11,549 nt of DNA. Source: Lentisphaerota bacterium. Its GTDB lineage: Bacteria; Verrucomicrobiota; Lentisphaeria; Victivallales; GWF2-50-93. The DNA lies in assembly GCA_025360875.1 (NCBI GenBank), contig JANYBI010000654.1, forward strand, positions 1 to 11,549. The letters are read 5' to 3'. Positions within the stretch are counted from its first letter, which is position 1. The number at the start of each line of letters is the position of its first letter. Positions 1 through 7,560 of this stretch are shown here, in pieces. The translations under genes and the position numbers were made by a program. The notes below the pieces were generated by a model that saw nothing but the letters and a program-made list of their open reading frames with translations, made no database searches and was not told the origin of the DNA.

Positions 1-97
1 TAACTGTTAAAGGCCTGACAAATGGTACTCCTTACACCTTCACGGTGACGGCTCTGAACGCCTCTGGAACCAGTGCGGCTTCAGCCGCGTCCAATTC
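1..97. repeat. 97-bp perfect inverted copy of 922-1018 (fold-back junction)
   Basis: Bases 1-97 are the exact reverse complement of 922-1018, which encode part of the third fibronectin type III repeat of the multicopper oxidase. Identity stops at base 98. The other fibronectin repeats of this gene are clearly diverged from one another in DNA, so 97 identical bases are not ordinary repeat similarity. The junction shares GAATTGGA with the expected continuation of the gene, i.e. microhomology. It is either a real inversion or a fold-back chimera at a sequence end. The fact is seen directly; the cause is inferred. Confidence 0.95.
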
Positions 98-3000
98 CAT
101 TCCTCGCCGTAACCTTGAAGGTATACGATGTGCCGTTCGTAAGTCCACTGACAACTATCGGGCTTGCGTTACCTATTCCAGTAAGGCCGCCAGGAGTCGA
201 GGTGACTGTATATCCATTATTTACGAGTGCACTTCCGTTCATGCTTGGCGCAGTGAATACAACAGATATTTGACCGGCGGCACCATATGCTAATCCGAGC
301 ACTCTAGAGCCGACTACTGCCGTCGGCGCTCCGGGAGCAAATGCAGTAGGTATCACTACAGCGGAAGCCGCTGATGCAGCACCCGTGCCAACAGCATTGG
401 TCGCAGTGACCTTGAAGCTGTAGCCAGGAGCACCAGCTGTCAGTCCTGTTACAATTAACGGACTCGCTGTACCAGTCTGTGTTATGAGGGTGGCGACACC
501 ATTGACATAAGCGGTCGCAGTATACGAAGTGATCGGAGTGCCGCCATTGGATGCAGTAGGAACAGCAGTGAAAGTGACAGTCGCCTGTCCGACGCCTGCA
601 GTAGCTGCAACATTAGTCGGGGTTCCGGGTGTAGTGGCCGCAGTCAGAGCAGCAGAAGCTGCCGATGCAGGACCTGTCCCCATGATGTTCGTCGCCGTCA
701 CCTTGAAGGTGTAAGAAGTACCGTTTGTGAGTCCGGCAACAACAAGCGGATTTGCCAGACCGCTAACAGCAATGCCACCAGGAGTCGAAGTCACAGTGTA
801 TGACGTGATCGCGCTACCGCCATTTGAGACCGGCGCTACGTATGCCACATTGATAATTCCACTGCCAGCCCTTGCTGCAAACACACCAGTCGGAGCACCC
901 GGCGCAGTGGCCGGTGTCACTGAATTGGACGCGGCTGAAGCCGCACTGGTTCCAGAGGCGTTCAGAGCCGTCACCGTGAAGGTGTAAGGAGTACCATTTG
1001 TCAGGCCTTTAACAGTTATGGGACTTGTAGCACTTGTGGCAGTTTTTCCGCCTGGGCTGGATGTGGCGGTATAGGTCATGATTGCAGTGCTGCCATTAGG
1101 CGCAGGCGCGGTGAAAGTTACCGTTGCCTGAGTATTGCCTGCGGTTGCAACTCCAATTACCGGAGCATTGGAAAGCTGTCCGGCAGCCGTTGCCGTAGCA
1201 GTGTTGCTGTAGGCCGAACTTCCTATTCCGTTGGATGCAAGAACCCTGTAGAAATAGGTAACACCTCTGCCGACCGTGATGTCAGTATATGTGACATTTG
1301 AGGTCGAGAATATCGTGGATCCAGCGGTAAACCCGCTGTTAGTCGCACGCTGCAGGACGAATCCGCTCGCATTGTTCGAGTTGTCAACCCAGGTCAGCGT
1401 CATCGTAGGCGCCGCCGTGCTGAGGACAGACGGTACTGCTACAAGAGCTGAAGGTGCAGCCGGTTTGGCAAATGTGATTGTCGCCGTATTTGAAGGCGCA
1501 GAATTCCCTAGGACGTTGAATGCCAGGACCTGATAGCTATATGTCGTACCGGCAAGAGCTGTAGTGTCAATATAGGTGCTGGAGTTCGCAGGAGTTGTCG
1601 CCAAAGTGGCAAATGCTCCGGCCCCAACAGCGCGCTGGACCAAATAGCCTGTTTCATTGGTGGCATTGTCAGTCCAGTCAAGAGTTACCTGTGTGGCAGA
1701 AGTAATCGAGGCCAGCAGGTTCGTGGGTGCAGCAGGAAGGTTTGCCGGCTGAACCGTAGAACTTACTACCATCGGACGCATCATGTCGTTTTCCTCATGG
1801 CCCAGTATGTGGCAGTGCCAGACATATTCGTTGCCGAAATTGGTAGAGATATTTGACACCGAGATCGGAAGACCATCAGGTCCGACAGTGGAAAACCACA
1901 TCGTGCTGAATTCGGGCATTGCCGGATTAAGCAGACGGACACTGTCCGGAACTGTGAATGGAAGTGTCGGAAGAACCGCTTTCATCGCAACAATGCAATC
2001 CTCGAGTGGATTCATCCTGACAGTTTCCTTCCAGCCCAGTTCGTTGGGATCTGGCGGTCTAATCGCCCCATCCCAGCCGACCCTGTTGATGACCTGCACG
2101 TTGAACAGGTGGAAGTGTATTGCATGGGTGTCAACGCCGTTATGGGTGATCTTCCATATCTGCGCCTCTCCATTGTTGAACGTTTCAGTTGGGGGATCGA
2201 TATATCCGAGAGGAACCGTGGTCTGCGTATTGAAATTAGTGAATGGAAGTTCGGTCCCAAGAGTCGCATTCATGCGCCCGTAGTTGAGCTCGAAGAGTTC
2301 CTGTATCGCCTTGGGCTGCATGGCTGTCGTCACCGGGGCGGCGGCTCCGACAGGAGTATAGGTCAGGCTATTATCCTGTATCCTGGAATATGTGTCCGTG
2401 GCAGCTGCATACGAAAGAGGATAAGCAGTTTCAGGGACGATCGGCTCAGGCTGGGAGGCGACGTAAGTTGTACCCATTGCCGCCTGGAGTGTGGCAAGAT
2501 TAAATGCCCCACCGACAGGTCCGGCAACATTGAACAGCATTATTGTTCTGGTGTTGGGACCAAAGCCTATAGCAGTAGACGGCGCACCGCCAGTAGAGGT
2601 CTGATCCGGATCACCGGTATAATAATCAAGACGTGTGTCAAAAGCAGGAACAGGCGCCGGGGCATCGTTGTAGAGTATCAGCTTTGAACCAGGCGGAACA
2701 GCGGAGAAGTCAACGACGATATCTGCACGTTCAGCGGGCCCTATGAAAAGAGCCTTGTCTTGGACATTCAATACCACGATGTTTCTGCGGTCATAGGTAT
2801 AGTTGATCGGCTGCGGGGGAAGAACAACAGGGGCTGGCAGGAATCCACCCTCGGTACCTACCTGGATCATCGAAGGACCAGCTGTCGTAGGATCTGGAAC
2901 TCCGCCAGCTCTTCCGTCAGTCGGCCAGGTCGCTGGCCAGCCCACGGTAGGAACGGCAGGCACCATCTTGACTTCGGTAGGAAAAAGGGGATCAACATAG

Positions 3001-4541
3001 TACAGCTGGAGATTGAGAAAGCGGTCGTTGCAGGCATTCAATATCCTGAAACGGTAGGGTTTGGGCTCTACTGTCAGTTTGGGATAGGGGCAGCCGTTCA
3101 CTAGCGGAGTGTCCATGAACGCTTCGGGCGTAAGCGACGGATTCGGTGTTCCAGGCGCATAGACCCCGGGGGCGATCAGCACAGGCCCATTACCAGGAGG
3201 CAGACTCGAGGCGGGAACAGGAGGCCAGAACCAGGGACCATAGTCCCATCTTCCGAAAGGATTCGCGCCTGTTAAGAGGGCTGGATTCTGGTTGGGCATA
3301 TATACATGCGGGAACCAGAGATCGCCGGTATGCGGCGTCCCAGGCGTTATTCCCCAGTTCCATGTGGGATCAGTAGTAGGGAGCGTCGCAGCGTCGACAA
3401 AAGTCTTATCCTGGATTATGAGAGGAATTCCATAGTGGTATACTCCGCCGAGATCGGGGAGAGCACCTGTAGTTATCAGGTTTTCCTCGAAAGTATCAGT
3501 CAGCAGATAGCCGGCCGCCTGACCGGCGTAGACGCCAATCCTGGTTGTACCAAGAGAATGGTCATGGTAGAACATCAGTCTAGCGCTCTGCTGGTTGGTA
3601 TAGTAGTATGTATTCCATCCCGCTCCTACAGCAGGCAACGGCATGTCTGGAACCGATTGGAAACTTGCACCCTGCTTATAAGGGGTAGGATCTGCTGCAG
3701 GCGTGAACCACTGGTGCGGTGTACCGTCACTGATCCACGGAGTCACGCCACCATGCAGATGGAGTTCGGTGCGGTTTTCCGTATACATTCCACCCTGAGG
3801 TCCTGCTCCTGCTCCCATTACAGACGTGTCAACGGGAATAAAGTATTTGCTGAGTGGATTTGTTGATATGGGAAGCATATTTGTGTATTTGATGCGTACA
3901 GGCTTGTCTTTATTCGCGATGATCAACGGTCCAAGGTAATGGGCAGCACCATCGGCTCCGGGTGCCAGATCCTTGTATCCGCGCAACCTGGTGGTGTTTG
4001 GAAAGCCAGAGCTCATCTGCTGATCGTAGTCGACCAAACCTATCTCGTAGTAGTCATCATTCGGAAATCCGGCAAGAGGTATTTTCACAGCAATCGGTAT
4101 ATACGCCCCGGTAGTAGAGCTGGCATTCGCGGCACCGAGTCCAGGAAGATCATCGACAAATTTTGGAATTATCGGAGTGAACGCCCAGTTGGCCACGTTG
4201 AAATAGTCCGGTGTTCCGCCGGGATTCATCGCGGCGAGGGGGGCTTTAAGGGGACCGGAGGAAGTCATCAGCGGGGCCGACTTAGCCTTTGGAGTTTGCT
4301 GGGCCGCGGCCGCCGCCTGCTCCGCAACTGCGGCTTCCCTTTGCCTGTTCGTCATGCTCTGCATAAGACCGCTCTTCTCCCTTTGCGACAGCGCGTCTGA
4401 CATGGCGCCGGGAGTCATCGGGATGACCGCAGGCTTTGCAGTCCCATCCGTCGTCTGAGCAAACAGTCCACTCATTCCACAGCAAATGGCGATTACCACC
4501 AAAAGCCGCTTTACCATTGCAGTGACCTTGTACCTTTTCAT
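81..4541 (-). CDS. Secreted CotA/bilirubin-oxidase-like multicopper oxidase with C-terminal fibronectin type III repeats; 3' end disrupted
   Basis: 1486 codons are readable. The start is set by GGAG 5 nt before the ATG. Residues 1-28 look like a Sec signal peptide (KR-rich start, hydrophobic core, ...GLFA|Q), followed by an Ala/Gln-rich linker to about 100. The cupredoxin part (about 105-930) has all four copper motifs: HLHGG at 261, FYHDH at 324, HAIHFH at 806 and WHCHILGHEENDMM at 908. Type-1 copper ligands are inferred as C910, H915 and axial M920. The family oxidises phenolics, metals or bilirubin-like substrates with four-electron reduction of O2; the substrate here is unknown. About six fibronectin repeats follow (934-1025, 1027-1120, 1124-1212, 1213-1303, 1304-1400, 1401-end), suggesting an extracellular, surface-attached enzyme. 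CotA-type enzymes are about 500 residues, so this is a large fusion. The last residues and the stop lie in the inverted 1-97 segment, so the native C-terminus is missing. Confidence 0.95.
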   Translation of the reverse strand: MKRYKVTAMVKRLLVVIAICCGMSGLFAQTTDGTAKPAVIPMTPGAMSDALSQREKSGLMQSMTNRQREAAVAEQAAAAAQQTPKAKSAPLMTSSGPLKAPLAAMNPGGTPDYFNVANWAFTPIIPKFVDDLPGLGAANASSTTGAYIPIAVKIPLAGFPNDDYYEIGLVDYDQQMSSGFPNTTRLRGYKDLAPGADGAAHYLGPLIIANKDKPVRIKYTNMLPISTNPLSKYFIPVDTSVMGAGAGPQGGMYTENRTELHLHGGVTPWISDGTPHQWFTPAADPTPYKQGASFQSVPDMPLPAVGAGWNTYYYTNQQSARLMFYHDHSLGTTRIGVYAGQAAGYLLTDTFEENLITTGALPDLGGVYHYGIPLIIQDKTFVDAATLPTTDPTWNWGITPGTPHTGDLWFPHVYMPNQNPALLTGANPFGRWDYGPWFWPPVPASSLPPGNGPVLIAPGVYAPGTPNPSLTPEAFMDTPLVNGCPYPKLTVEPKPYRFRILNACNDRFLNLQLYYVDPLFPTEVKMVPAVPTVGWPATWPTDGRAGGVPDPTTAGPSMIQVGTEGGFLPAPVVLPPQPINYTYDRRNIVVLNVQDKALFIGPAERADIVVDFSAVPPGSKLILYNDAPAPVPAFDTRLDYYTGDPDQTSTGGAPSTAIGFGPNTRTIMLFNVAGPVGGAFNLATLQAAMGTTYVASQPEPIVPETAYPLSYAAATDTYSRIQDNSLTYTPVGAAAPVTTAMQPKAIQELFELNYGRMNATLGTELPFTNFNTQTTVPLGYIDPPTETFNNGEAQIWKITHNGVDTHAIHFHLFNVQVINRVGWDGAIRPPDPNELGWKETVRMNPLEDCIVAMKAVLPTLPFTVPDSVRLLNPAMPEFSTMWFSTVGPDGLPISVSNISTNFGNEYVWHCHILGHEENDMMRPMVVSSTVQPANLPAAPTNLLASITSATQVTLDWTDNATNETGYLVQRAVGAGAFATLATTPANSSTYIDTTALAGTTYSYQVLAFNVLGNSAPSNTATITFAKPAAPSALVAVPSVLSTAAPTMTLTWVDNSNNASGFVLQRATNSGFTAGSTIFSTSNVTYTDITVGRGVTYFYRVLASNGIGSSAYSNTATATAAGQLSNAPVIGVATAGNTQATVTFTAPAPNGSTAIMTYTATSSPGGKTATSATSPITVKGLTNGTPYTFTVTALNASGTSAASAASNSVTPATAPGAPTGVFAARAGSGIINVAYVAPVSNGGSAITSYTVTSTPGGIAVSGLANPLVVAGLTNGTSYTFKVTATNIMGTGPASAASAALTAATTPGTPTNVAATAGVGQATVTFTAVPTASNGGTPITSYTATAYVNGVATLITQTGTASPLIVTGLTAGAPGYSFKVTATNAVGTGAASAASAVVIPTAFAPGAPTAVVGSRVLGLAYGAAGQISVVFTAPSMNGSALVNNGYTVTSTPGGLTGIGNASPIVVSGLTNGTSYTFKVTARNGIGRG

Positions 4542-4617
4542 TTTTTCTCCTTATCCTATTTGGTTTATATTTATATCTGAATTATTCATTCGCTTCTTAT
4601 TCCTGACTATACTTTGA

Positions 4618-4653
4618 GTAGTTGAGAATACATAAATTATTGGAAGAAGTCAA
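4618..4653 (-). promoter_or_regulatory. Second, promoter-like sequence P2 of the multicopper oxidase
   Basis: On the minus strand TTGACT (4653-4648) and TATTCT (4630-4625) are separated by exactly 17 nt, close to the sigma-70 consensus. Predicted start is near 4618, giving a leader of about 77 nt before the oxidase ATG. It lies between the oxidase and the stronger box-linked promoter further upstream. Confidence 0.6.
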
Positions 4654-4668
4654 GGGGGACACGAAATA

Positions 4669-4687
4669 AATAAGAATAATTCTTATT
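4669..4687. promoter_or_regulatory. 19-nt perfect palindrome, Fur/PerR-like operator candidate
   Basis: AATAAGAATAATTCTTATT is a perfect 9-1-9 palindrome. By eye 13 of 19 positions match the classical Fur box, and 11 of 14 defined positions match the PerR box. It is centred about 60 bp upstream of the predicted P2 start of the oxidase. A related half-conserved copy lies at 5352-5370 before Hr1. Fur-family binding is inference; the palindrome is direct. Confidence 0.5.
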
Positions 4688-4744
4688 CTTGCGCTCATAT
4701 CCATCCTACCTGACAATCTTTTTCCCATGGCATATTCCTTTTTC

Positions 4745-4820
4745 TTCGGCTATTATAACTTATAATCCTTTACTTCTCAATGGGGAGTAACCCTACCAGA
4801 CAACGGGGTATAACCCTACC
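4745..4820 (-). promoter_or_regulatory. Box-pair promoter P1 of the multicopper oxidase
   Basis: On the minus strand two boxes, GGTAGGGTTATACCCC (4820-4805) and GGTAGGGTTACTCCCC (4797-4782), lie in tandem 23 bp apart. The proximal one abuts a TTGAGA hexamer (4780-4775), then 17 nt, then a perfect TATAAT (4757-4752). Predicted start is near 4745, leaving a leader of about 200 nt to the oxidase ATG. The boxes begin immediately after the Hr1 stop codon. Confidence 0.75.
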
Positions 4821-4824
4821 GGGA

Positions 4825-5313
4825 TCATGCGGAATCCCTGGTTTTGAAAAACATGCCGACTATCTGATCGAGCTTGCCAGTAAGATTCTCATTTCTCTGC
4901 TGGGCCTGTGCCGCCAGATATGCGCATAGCTTCTTGTCCTCCACCTTTATATGGTTCATAAACCAGTTGACTATCAGATAGTTCAGCTTGACCAGGGAAT
5001 CATGGGGGGATTTCGTGGTCCTCAGGTTCAGCTCCATGGAGTTTATCTCGTCGCGGAAGGAGTCGTGTATGTTCTTGTGCATCGAGTAAAACGGATATCC
5101 GTACGTGATCATGGCGGATTCCTCAACGCTGAAATGTTCGCAGATGTAATATCTGAGGAAGGCGAACGACTTCATGAGCAGCTGGATGTCATCTCCGTTC
5201 ACAGAGCTGTCGAGAAGATTGTTGACAAGCTTTATGAACTCCCTGTGCTGGCTGTCTATGAGGTGTATCCCCGTATCCAGATCGCTCTTCCATTCTATCT
5301 TTGTCATATCCAT
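4825..5313 (-). CDS. Bacteriohemerythrin Hr1
   Basis: A 162-residue single-domain hemerythrin, a four-helix protein that binds O2 reversibly at a non-heme di-iron centre and serves in O2 storage, delivery or sensing. All seven iron ligands are in place: H23 (IDSQH), H60 and E64 (HFSVE), H79 and H83 (HKNIH), H121 and D126 (HIKVED). No signal peptide or membrane segment, so cytoplasmic. It is longer than the usual ~135 residues because of a C-terminal tail ending KLDQIVGMFF that is shared with Hr2. Hr1 and Hr2 align without gaps through all ligands, so they are recent paralogues. AGGA stands 9 nt before the ATG; a second ATG follows two codons later. It has its own box-pair promoter. Confidence 0.96.
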   Translation of the reverse strand: MDMTKIEWKSDLDTGIHLIDSQHREFIKLVNNLLDSSVNGDDIQLLMKSFAFLRYYICEHFSVEESAMITYGYPFYSMHKNIHDSFRDEINSMELNLRTTKSPHDSLVKLNYLIVNWFMNHIKVEDKKLCAYLAAQAQQRNENLTGKLDQIVGMFFKTRDSA

Positions 5314-5351
5314 ATCATCAATTCCTTCTGTTCTTAATCATCCCGCCCACT

Positions 5352-5370
5352 TATGATAATAATTCTTATT
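5352..5370. promoter_or_regulatory. Degenerate Fur/PerR-like half-palindrome before Hr1
   Basis: The right half ATTCTTATT is identical to that of the 19-nt palindrome at 4669-4687; the left half TATGATAAT matches 6 of 9. It overlaps or directly follows the predicted Hr1 transcription start, a position suited to repression. Operator function is inferred from the shared half-site only. Confidence 0.3.
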
Positions 5371-5445
5371 TGTTCAATTATATCCCGCAGTTCCGTCTAA
5401 CACTAGGGGGGGTAACCCTACTTTATAATGGGGGAAAACCCTACC
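5370..5445 (-). promoter_or_regulatory. Box-pair promoter of Hr1
   Basis: Minus-strand boxes GGTAGGGTTTTCCCCC (5445-5430) and GTAGGGTTACCCCCCC (5421-5406) are 23 bp apart. A perfect TATAAT (5382-5377) lies 34 nt from the reference base of the proximal box, the same distance as for the oxidase and Hr2. The hexamer at the -35 position (TAGTGT) is poor, which fits an activator-dependent promoter. Predicted start near 5370. Confidence 0.75.
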
Positions 5446-5458
5446 AGTGACTGAAAAC

Positions 5459-6184
5459 TCAGTTCAAATCCCAGAGCTGATCCTTGTAGCTGGGATCGGC
5501 GGTATTCACAATTCCATTGCCGACCCACTCGTCCATCGGCCCCGGATAGAACGGTGCGCTCATCGGCATCGATTCGACATGGCTTTCCACGAAAGCCACG
5601 TTGACCATCCTGTTCAGATGCCGGGGATTCGGCCTGTATGCCGGATTGCCTGCGGCAGACATCTTGCTGGGAGGATTGCACATGGTCGATATGGTATTTA
5701 CATTTCCGTCGCGGACGCCTGAGTCGCACAACGCGACAGTATCAGCCCATGCCCTGATCCTGTCTACCTTTGCCCAGTTGAGGTTCGTGTTGAACCCGAA
5801 ACTGCACTGGACTCCCGGCATAGCGTTGCCCAGACATTCCCATACCTGGTTTGTCTCCGATTCGTTGTTCGACGCACCCTGCCGTATATAAGGGTAGAGC
5901 AGCATCTTGCGGTCAAGACCGGTAGCGTAGCCAACATAGGAGAAGTCCTGCGCATACATCAGGGCCGCAGTGGCGATATGCCTGAGATTCGCACGGCAGC
6001 TGATGCCTTGCGCCTGCGACTTCGCCTTCTTGAGGGCCGGCAGCATAAGCCCGGCCAGAATGGCGATTATGGCGATCACCACCAATAGTTCGATAAGTGT
6101 AAAACACTTCCTCGCTACAGGCAGCCCTATTGGAGTGAAATCATTTTTGCTTTTTGATCTTAGATTTTCGATTTTAGTTTTCAT
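5459..6184 (-). CDS. Prepilin-like protein with type IV pilin/pseudopilin N-terminus
   Basis: 241 residues. After a 27-residue leader comes FTLIELLVVIAIIAILAGLMLPAL (residues 28-51), the hallmark of type IV pilins and type II secretion pseudopilins. E32 is the conserved Glu5 of the mature form. The residue before the cleavage point is C27 instead of the usual Gly. The C-terminal part resembles the H-x9-DG proteins expanded in Lentisphaerota and Planctomycetota, but the motif is degenerate: H189-x10-ES(H). It is expected in the inner membrane or a pseudopilus. GGGAGG 5 nt before the ATG fixes the start. It begins 60 nt after the Hr2 stop and may be cotranscribed with it. A link to hemerythrin function is not evident; it could be an unrelated passenger. 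Confidence 0.9.
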   Translation of the reverse strand: MKTKIENLRSKSKNDFTPIGLPVARKCFTLIELLVVIAIIAILAGLMLPALKKAKSQAQGISCRANLRHIATAALMYAQDFSYVGYATGLDRKMLLYPYIRQGASNNESETNQVWECLGNAMPGVQCSFGFNTNLNWAKVDRIRAWADTVALCDSGVRDGNVNTISTMCNPPSKMSAAGNPAYRPNPRHLNRMVNVAFVESHVESMPMSAPFYPGPMDEWVGNGIVNTADPSYKDQLWDLN

Positions 6185-6210
6185 TACGGCCTCCCTTTCC
6201 AGATATTATT

Positions 6211-6224
6211 ATTATCCTGATAAT
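6211..6224. promoter_or_regulatory. Small AT-rich palindrome before the prepilin-like gene
   Basis: ATTATC-CT-GATAAT is a perfect inverted repeat 27 nt upstream of the prepilin-like start, in the 60-nt gap after Hr2. It could be an operator or a weak hairpin in a shared transcript. No function can be assigned. Confidence 0.3.
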
Positions 6225-6244
6225 TTCTCCCCGTGGACAAGCTC

Positions 6245-6754
6245 TCATGATACATTTCCCGAAATGAAGCGTCTGGGATTTTTCCTGAAGAATGCTCCCA
6301 CGATCTGGTCCAGCTTGCTGGCAAGTACCTTCTTGTCATCAGCAGTCTGCGCCAGAAGATATTTCGTAAGCTTCTTATCCTCAGTCTTTATATGGTTCAT
6401 GAACCAGTTGACCATCAGATAATTCAATTTCATCGCCATGTCATGCGGGCTGCGGTTTATCATCAGCGAAATCTCCAGGCTGTCAATCTCCTCGCGGAAG
6501 GAATCATGTATCGCCTTGTGCATGAGGTAAAAAGGATAGGAATATTCGCACATCGCCGTCTCCTCCAGCGAGAAATGCTCGCTTATGTAGTACTTCAGGA
6601 AAGCGAACGAATCGGAAAGCAGCCTTCCGTCTTCGGTCACCATTGAACTGTCGAGAAGCCTGTTGACAAGCCCGATGAACTCCCTGTGCTGGCTGTCTAT
6701 GAGCCTTATACCTGTCTCAAGCTCGCTCATCCATTCTATATTTTCATGAACCAT
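6245..6754 (-). CDS. Bacteriohemerythrin Hr2
   Basis: 169 residues from the chosen start. All di-iron ligands are present at the same numbering as in Hr1: H23, H60, E64, H79, H83, H121, D126. It shares with Hr1 the SQHREFI, SFAFL.YYI.EHFS.EE and NYL.VNWFMNHIK.EDKKL segments and the C-terminal KLDQIVG.FF tail. Cytoplasmic O2-binding protein; exact role unknown. The frame is open to 6838 with further ATGs, but a TATAAT at 6848-6843 places the transcript start near 6836, and AGGA lies 9 nt before the 6754 ATG exactly as in Hr1, so the shorter start is preferred. The predicted leader carries a GGGACA/TGTCCC inverted repeat (6790-6809). The C-terminus is about ten residues longer than in Hr1 and basic (RKNPRRF). 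Confidence 0.95.
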   Translation of the reverse strand: MVHENIEWMSELETGIRLIDSQHREFIGLVNRLLDSSMVTEDGRLLSDSFAFLKYYISEHFSLEETAMCEYSYPFYLMHKAIHDSFREEIDSLEISLMINRSPHDMAMKLNYLMVNWFMNHIKTEDKKLTKYLLAQTADDKKVLASKLDQIVGAFFRKNPRRFISGNVS

Positions 6755-6835
6755 ATCCAGATATCCTGTTTTTAGAACAAACCTGCCGCGGGACACATGC
6801 TGATGTCCCTGATCCGTTTTCCTCAATAACTGGGA

Positions 6836-6910
6836 CACCTGAATTATATACTGGCGCCGGACATTCCCCTATAGGCACATACCCTACTTATACATGGGGA
6901 AAACCCTACC
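6836..6910 (-). promoter_or_regulatory. Box-pair promoter of Hr2
   Basis: On the minus strand a good distal box GGTAGGGTTTTCCCC (6910-6896) and a degenerate proximal one, GTAGGGTATGTGCCTA (6887-6872), are 22 bp apart. A perfect TATAAT (6848-6843) lies 34 nt from the reference base of the proximal box. The -35 position reads TAGGGG, far from consensus. Predicted start near 6836. Confidence 0.75.
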
Positions 6911-6966
6911 GGGATGTAAAATACTGAATTACGAATATCGAACAAGCGAATGACGAATAACGAAAG
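6911..6966. repeat. Degenerate 7-8 nt tandem repeat (CGAATAA-type), copy A
   Basis: After the distal Hr2 box runs a stretch of imperfect units around GAATTACGAATATCGAACA and CGAATGACGAATAACGAA. It matches the reverse complement of 10184-10243 beside the regulator's box for about 50 nt with roughly nine mismatches, counting the box itself. Noncoding, function unknown. Confidence 0.65.
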
Positions 6967-7072
6967 GATGATGGGTACACAAAAAATAAAAAGGGCCCGG
7001 TATTTTCCAGATTCGCCGAGGTTGAAAAACAATCCTGCCTGGGAAAGAAGGACAGGAATGCGAACCAACCGT

Positions 7073-7501
7073 CTACGGATTCGCAATACCAGCCGAAATC
7101 TTATCCTTGAGGAAGCTGGTCAGCTTCATGTCATGCGTCTCTATGTGATCCTGAAGCCAGCCGGACACGAAGACCTTCAGTTCCCCGGCGACATAGTGGA
7201 TATCTCCTCCCGTGTTCATCTCCTGGACCAGCCGCTCAATGGTTTCACCGAAGAACTCATGCATCTTCATATGCTCCTCGGTCTGCGGATACACGGAGAT
7301 TTTCATAAGCAGCTCCTCGGTGTCGAAATGCACTACCGCAAAACTCCTGAAATAATCAAAGCTCTTCCTGAGCTCATGAGCGTTGAGTTCTGAATTTCCG
7401 AGTATCGCAAGAAGTATGTCCAGCCTCCGGAAATATTCCTCGTGCTGATGATCAACCAATGCTATTCCTGTCCTGATCCATTCATCGTTACGTGTATCCA
7501 T
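7073..7501 (-). CDS. Bacteriohemerythrin Hr3
   Basis: 142 residues, close to the usual length of single-domain bacteriohemerythrins. The ligand set is complete: H20 (VDHQH), H58 and E62 (HFDTE), H77 and H81 (HMKMH), H119 and D124 (HIETHD). It lacks the C-terminal tail of Hr1/Hr2 and is clearly diverged from them, so it is a separate lineage, not part of the Hr1/Hr2 duplication. Start at 7501: GGAGG stands 4 nt before this ATG, and the in-frame ATG four codons earlier overlaps that Shine-Dalgarno sequence. It starts 59 nt after the SOD stop on the same strand, with a strong hairpin between, and is probably cotranscribed with SOD. Cytoplasmic O2 (or NO) binding is the family role. Confidence 0.95.
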   Translation of the reverse strand: MDTRNDEWIRTGIALVDHQHEEYFRRLDILLAILGNSELNAHELRKSFDYFRSFAVVHFDTEELLMKISVYPQTEEHMKMHEFFGETIERLVQEMNTGGDIHYVAGELKVFVSGWLQDHIETHDMKLTSFLKDKISAGIANP

Positions 7502-7514
7502 AATTCCTCCCATG

Positions 7515-7541
7515 TTCCGGACAATCCGGCATTGTCCGGAA
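7515..7541. other. 11-bp perfect hairpin in the SOD-Hr3 gap
   Basis: TTCCGGACAAT and ATTGTCCGGAA are perfect complements separated by CCGGC. The hairpin sits between the SOD stop (7561) and the Hr3 Shine-Dalgarno (from about 7510). There is no U-run, so it is not a typical intrinsic terminator. In RNA it could act as a processing or stability element, and as DNA it could be an operator. Confidence 0.6.
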
Positions 7542-7560
7542 TCCGTCCGATCCTATAGCT

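Noticed and set aside
45..293. Plus-strand open frame starting with fibronectin-like residues
   Set aside because: It is the inverted 97-bp copy of the oxidase repeat followed by out-of-sense DNA; an artefact of the fold-back.
2109..3866. Several long plus-strand open frames opposite the oxidase (e.g. 2109-2687, 3306-3866)
   Set aside because: Antisense to a clear coding region with intact copper motifs; Arg/Ser-rich, no recognisable domain.
4597..4728. 43-codon minus-strand frame with an AGGA-like sequence upstream, in the oxidase leader
   Set aside because: It overlaps the P2 promoter and the Fur-like palindrome, is AT-driven in composition, and has no recognisable feature; a leader peptide is possible but unsupported.
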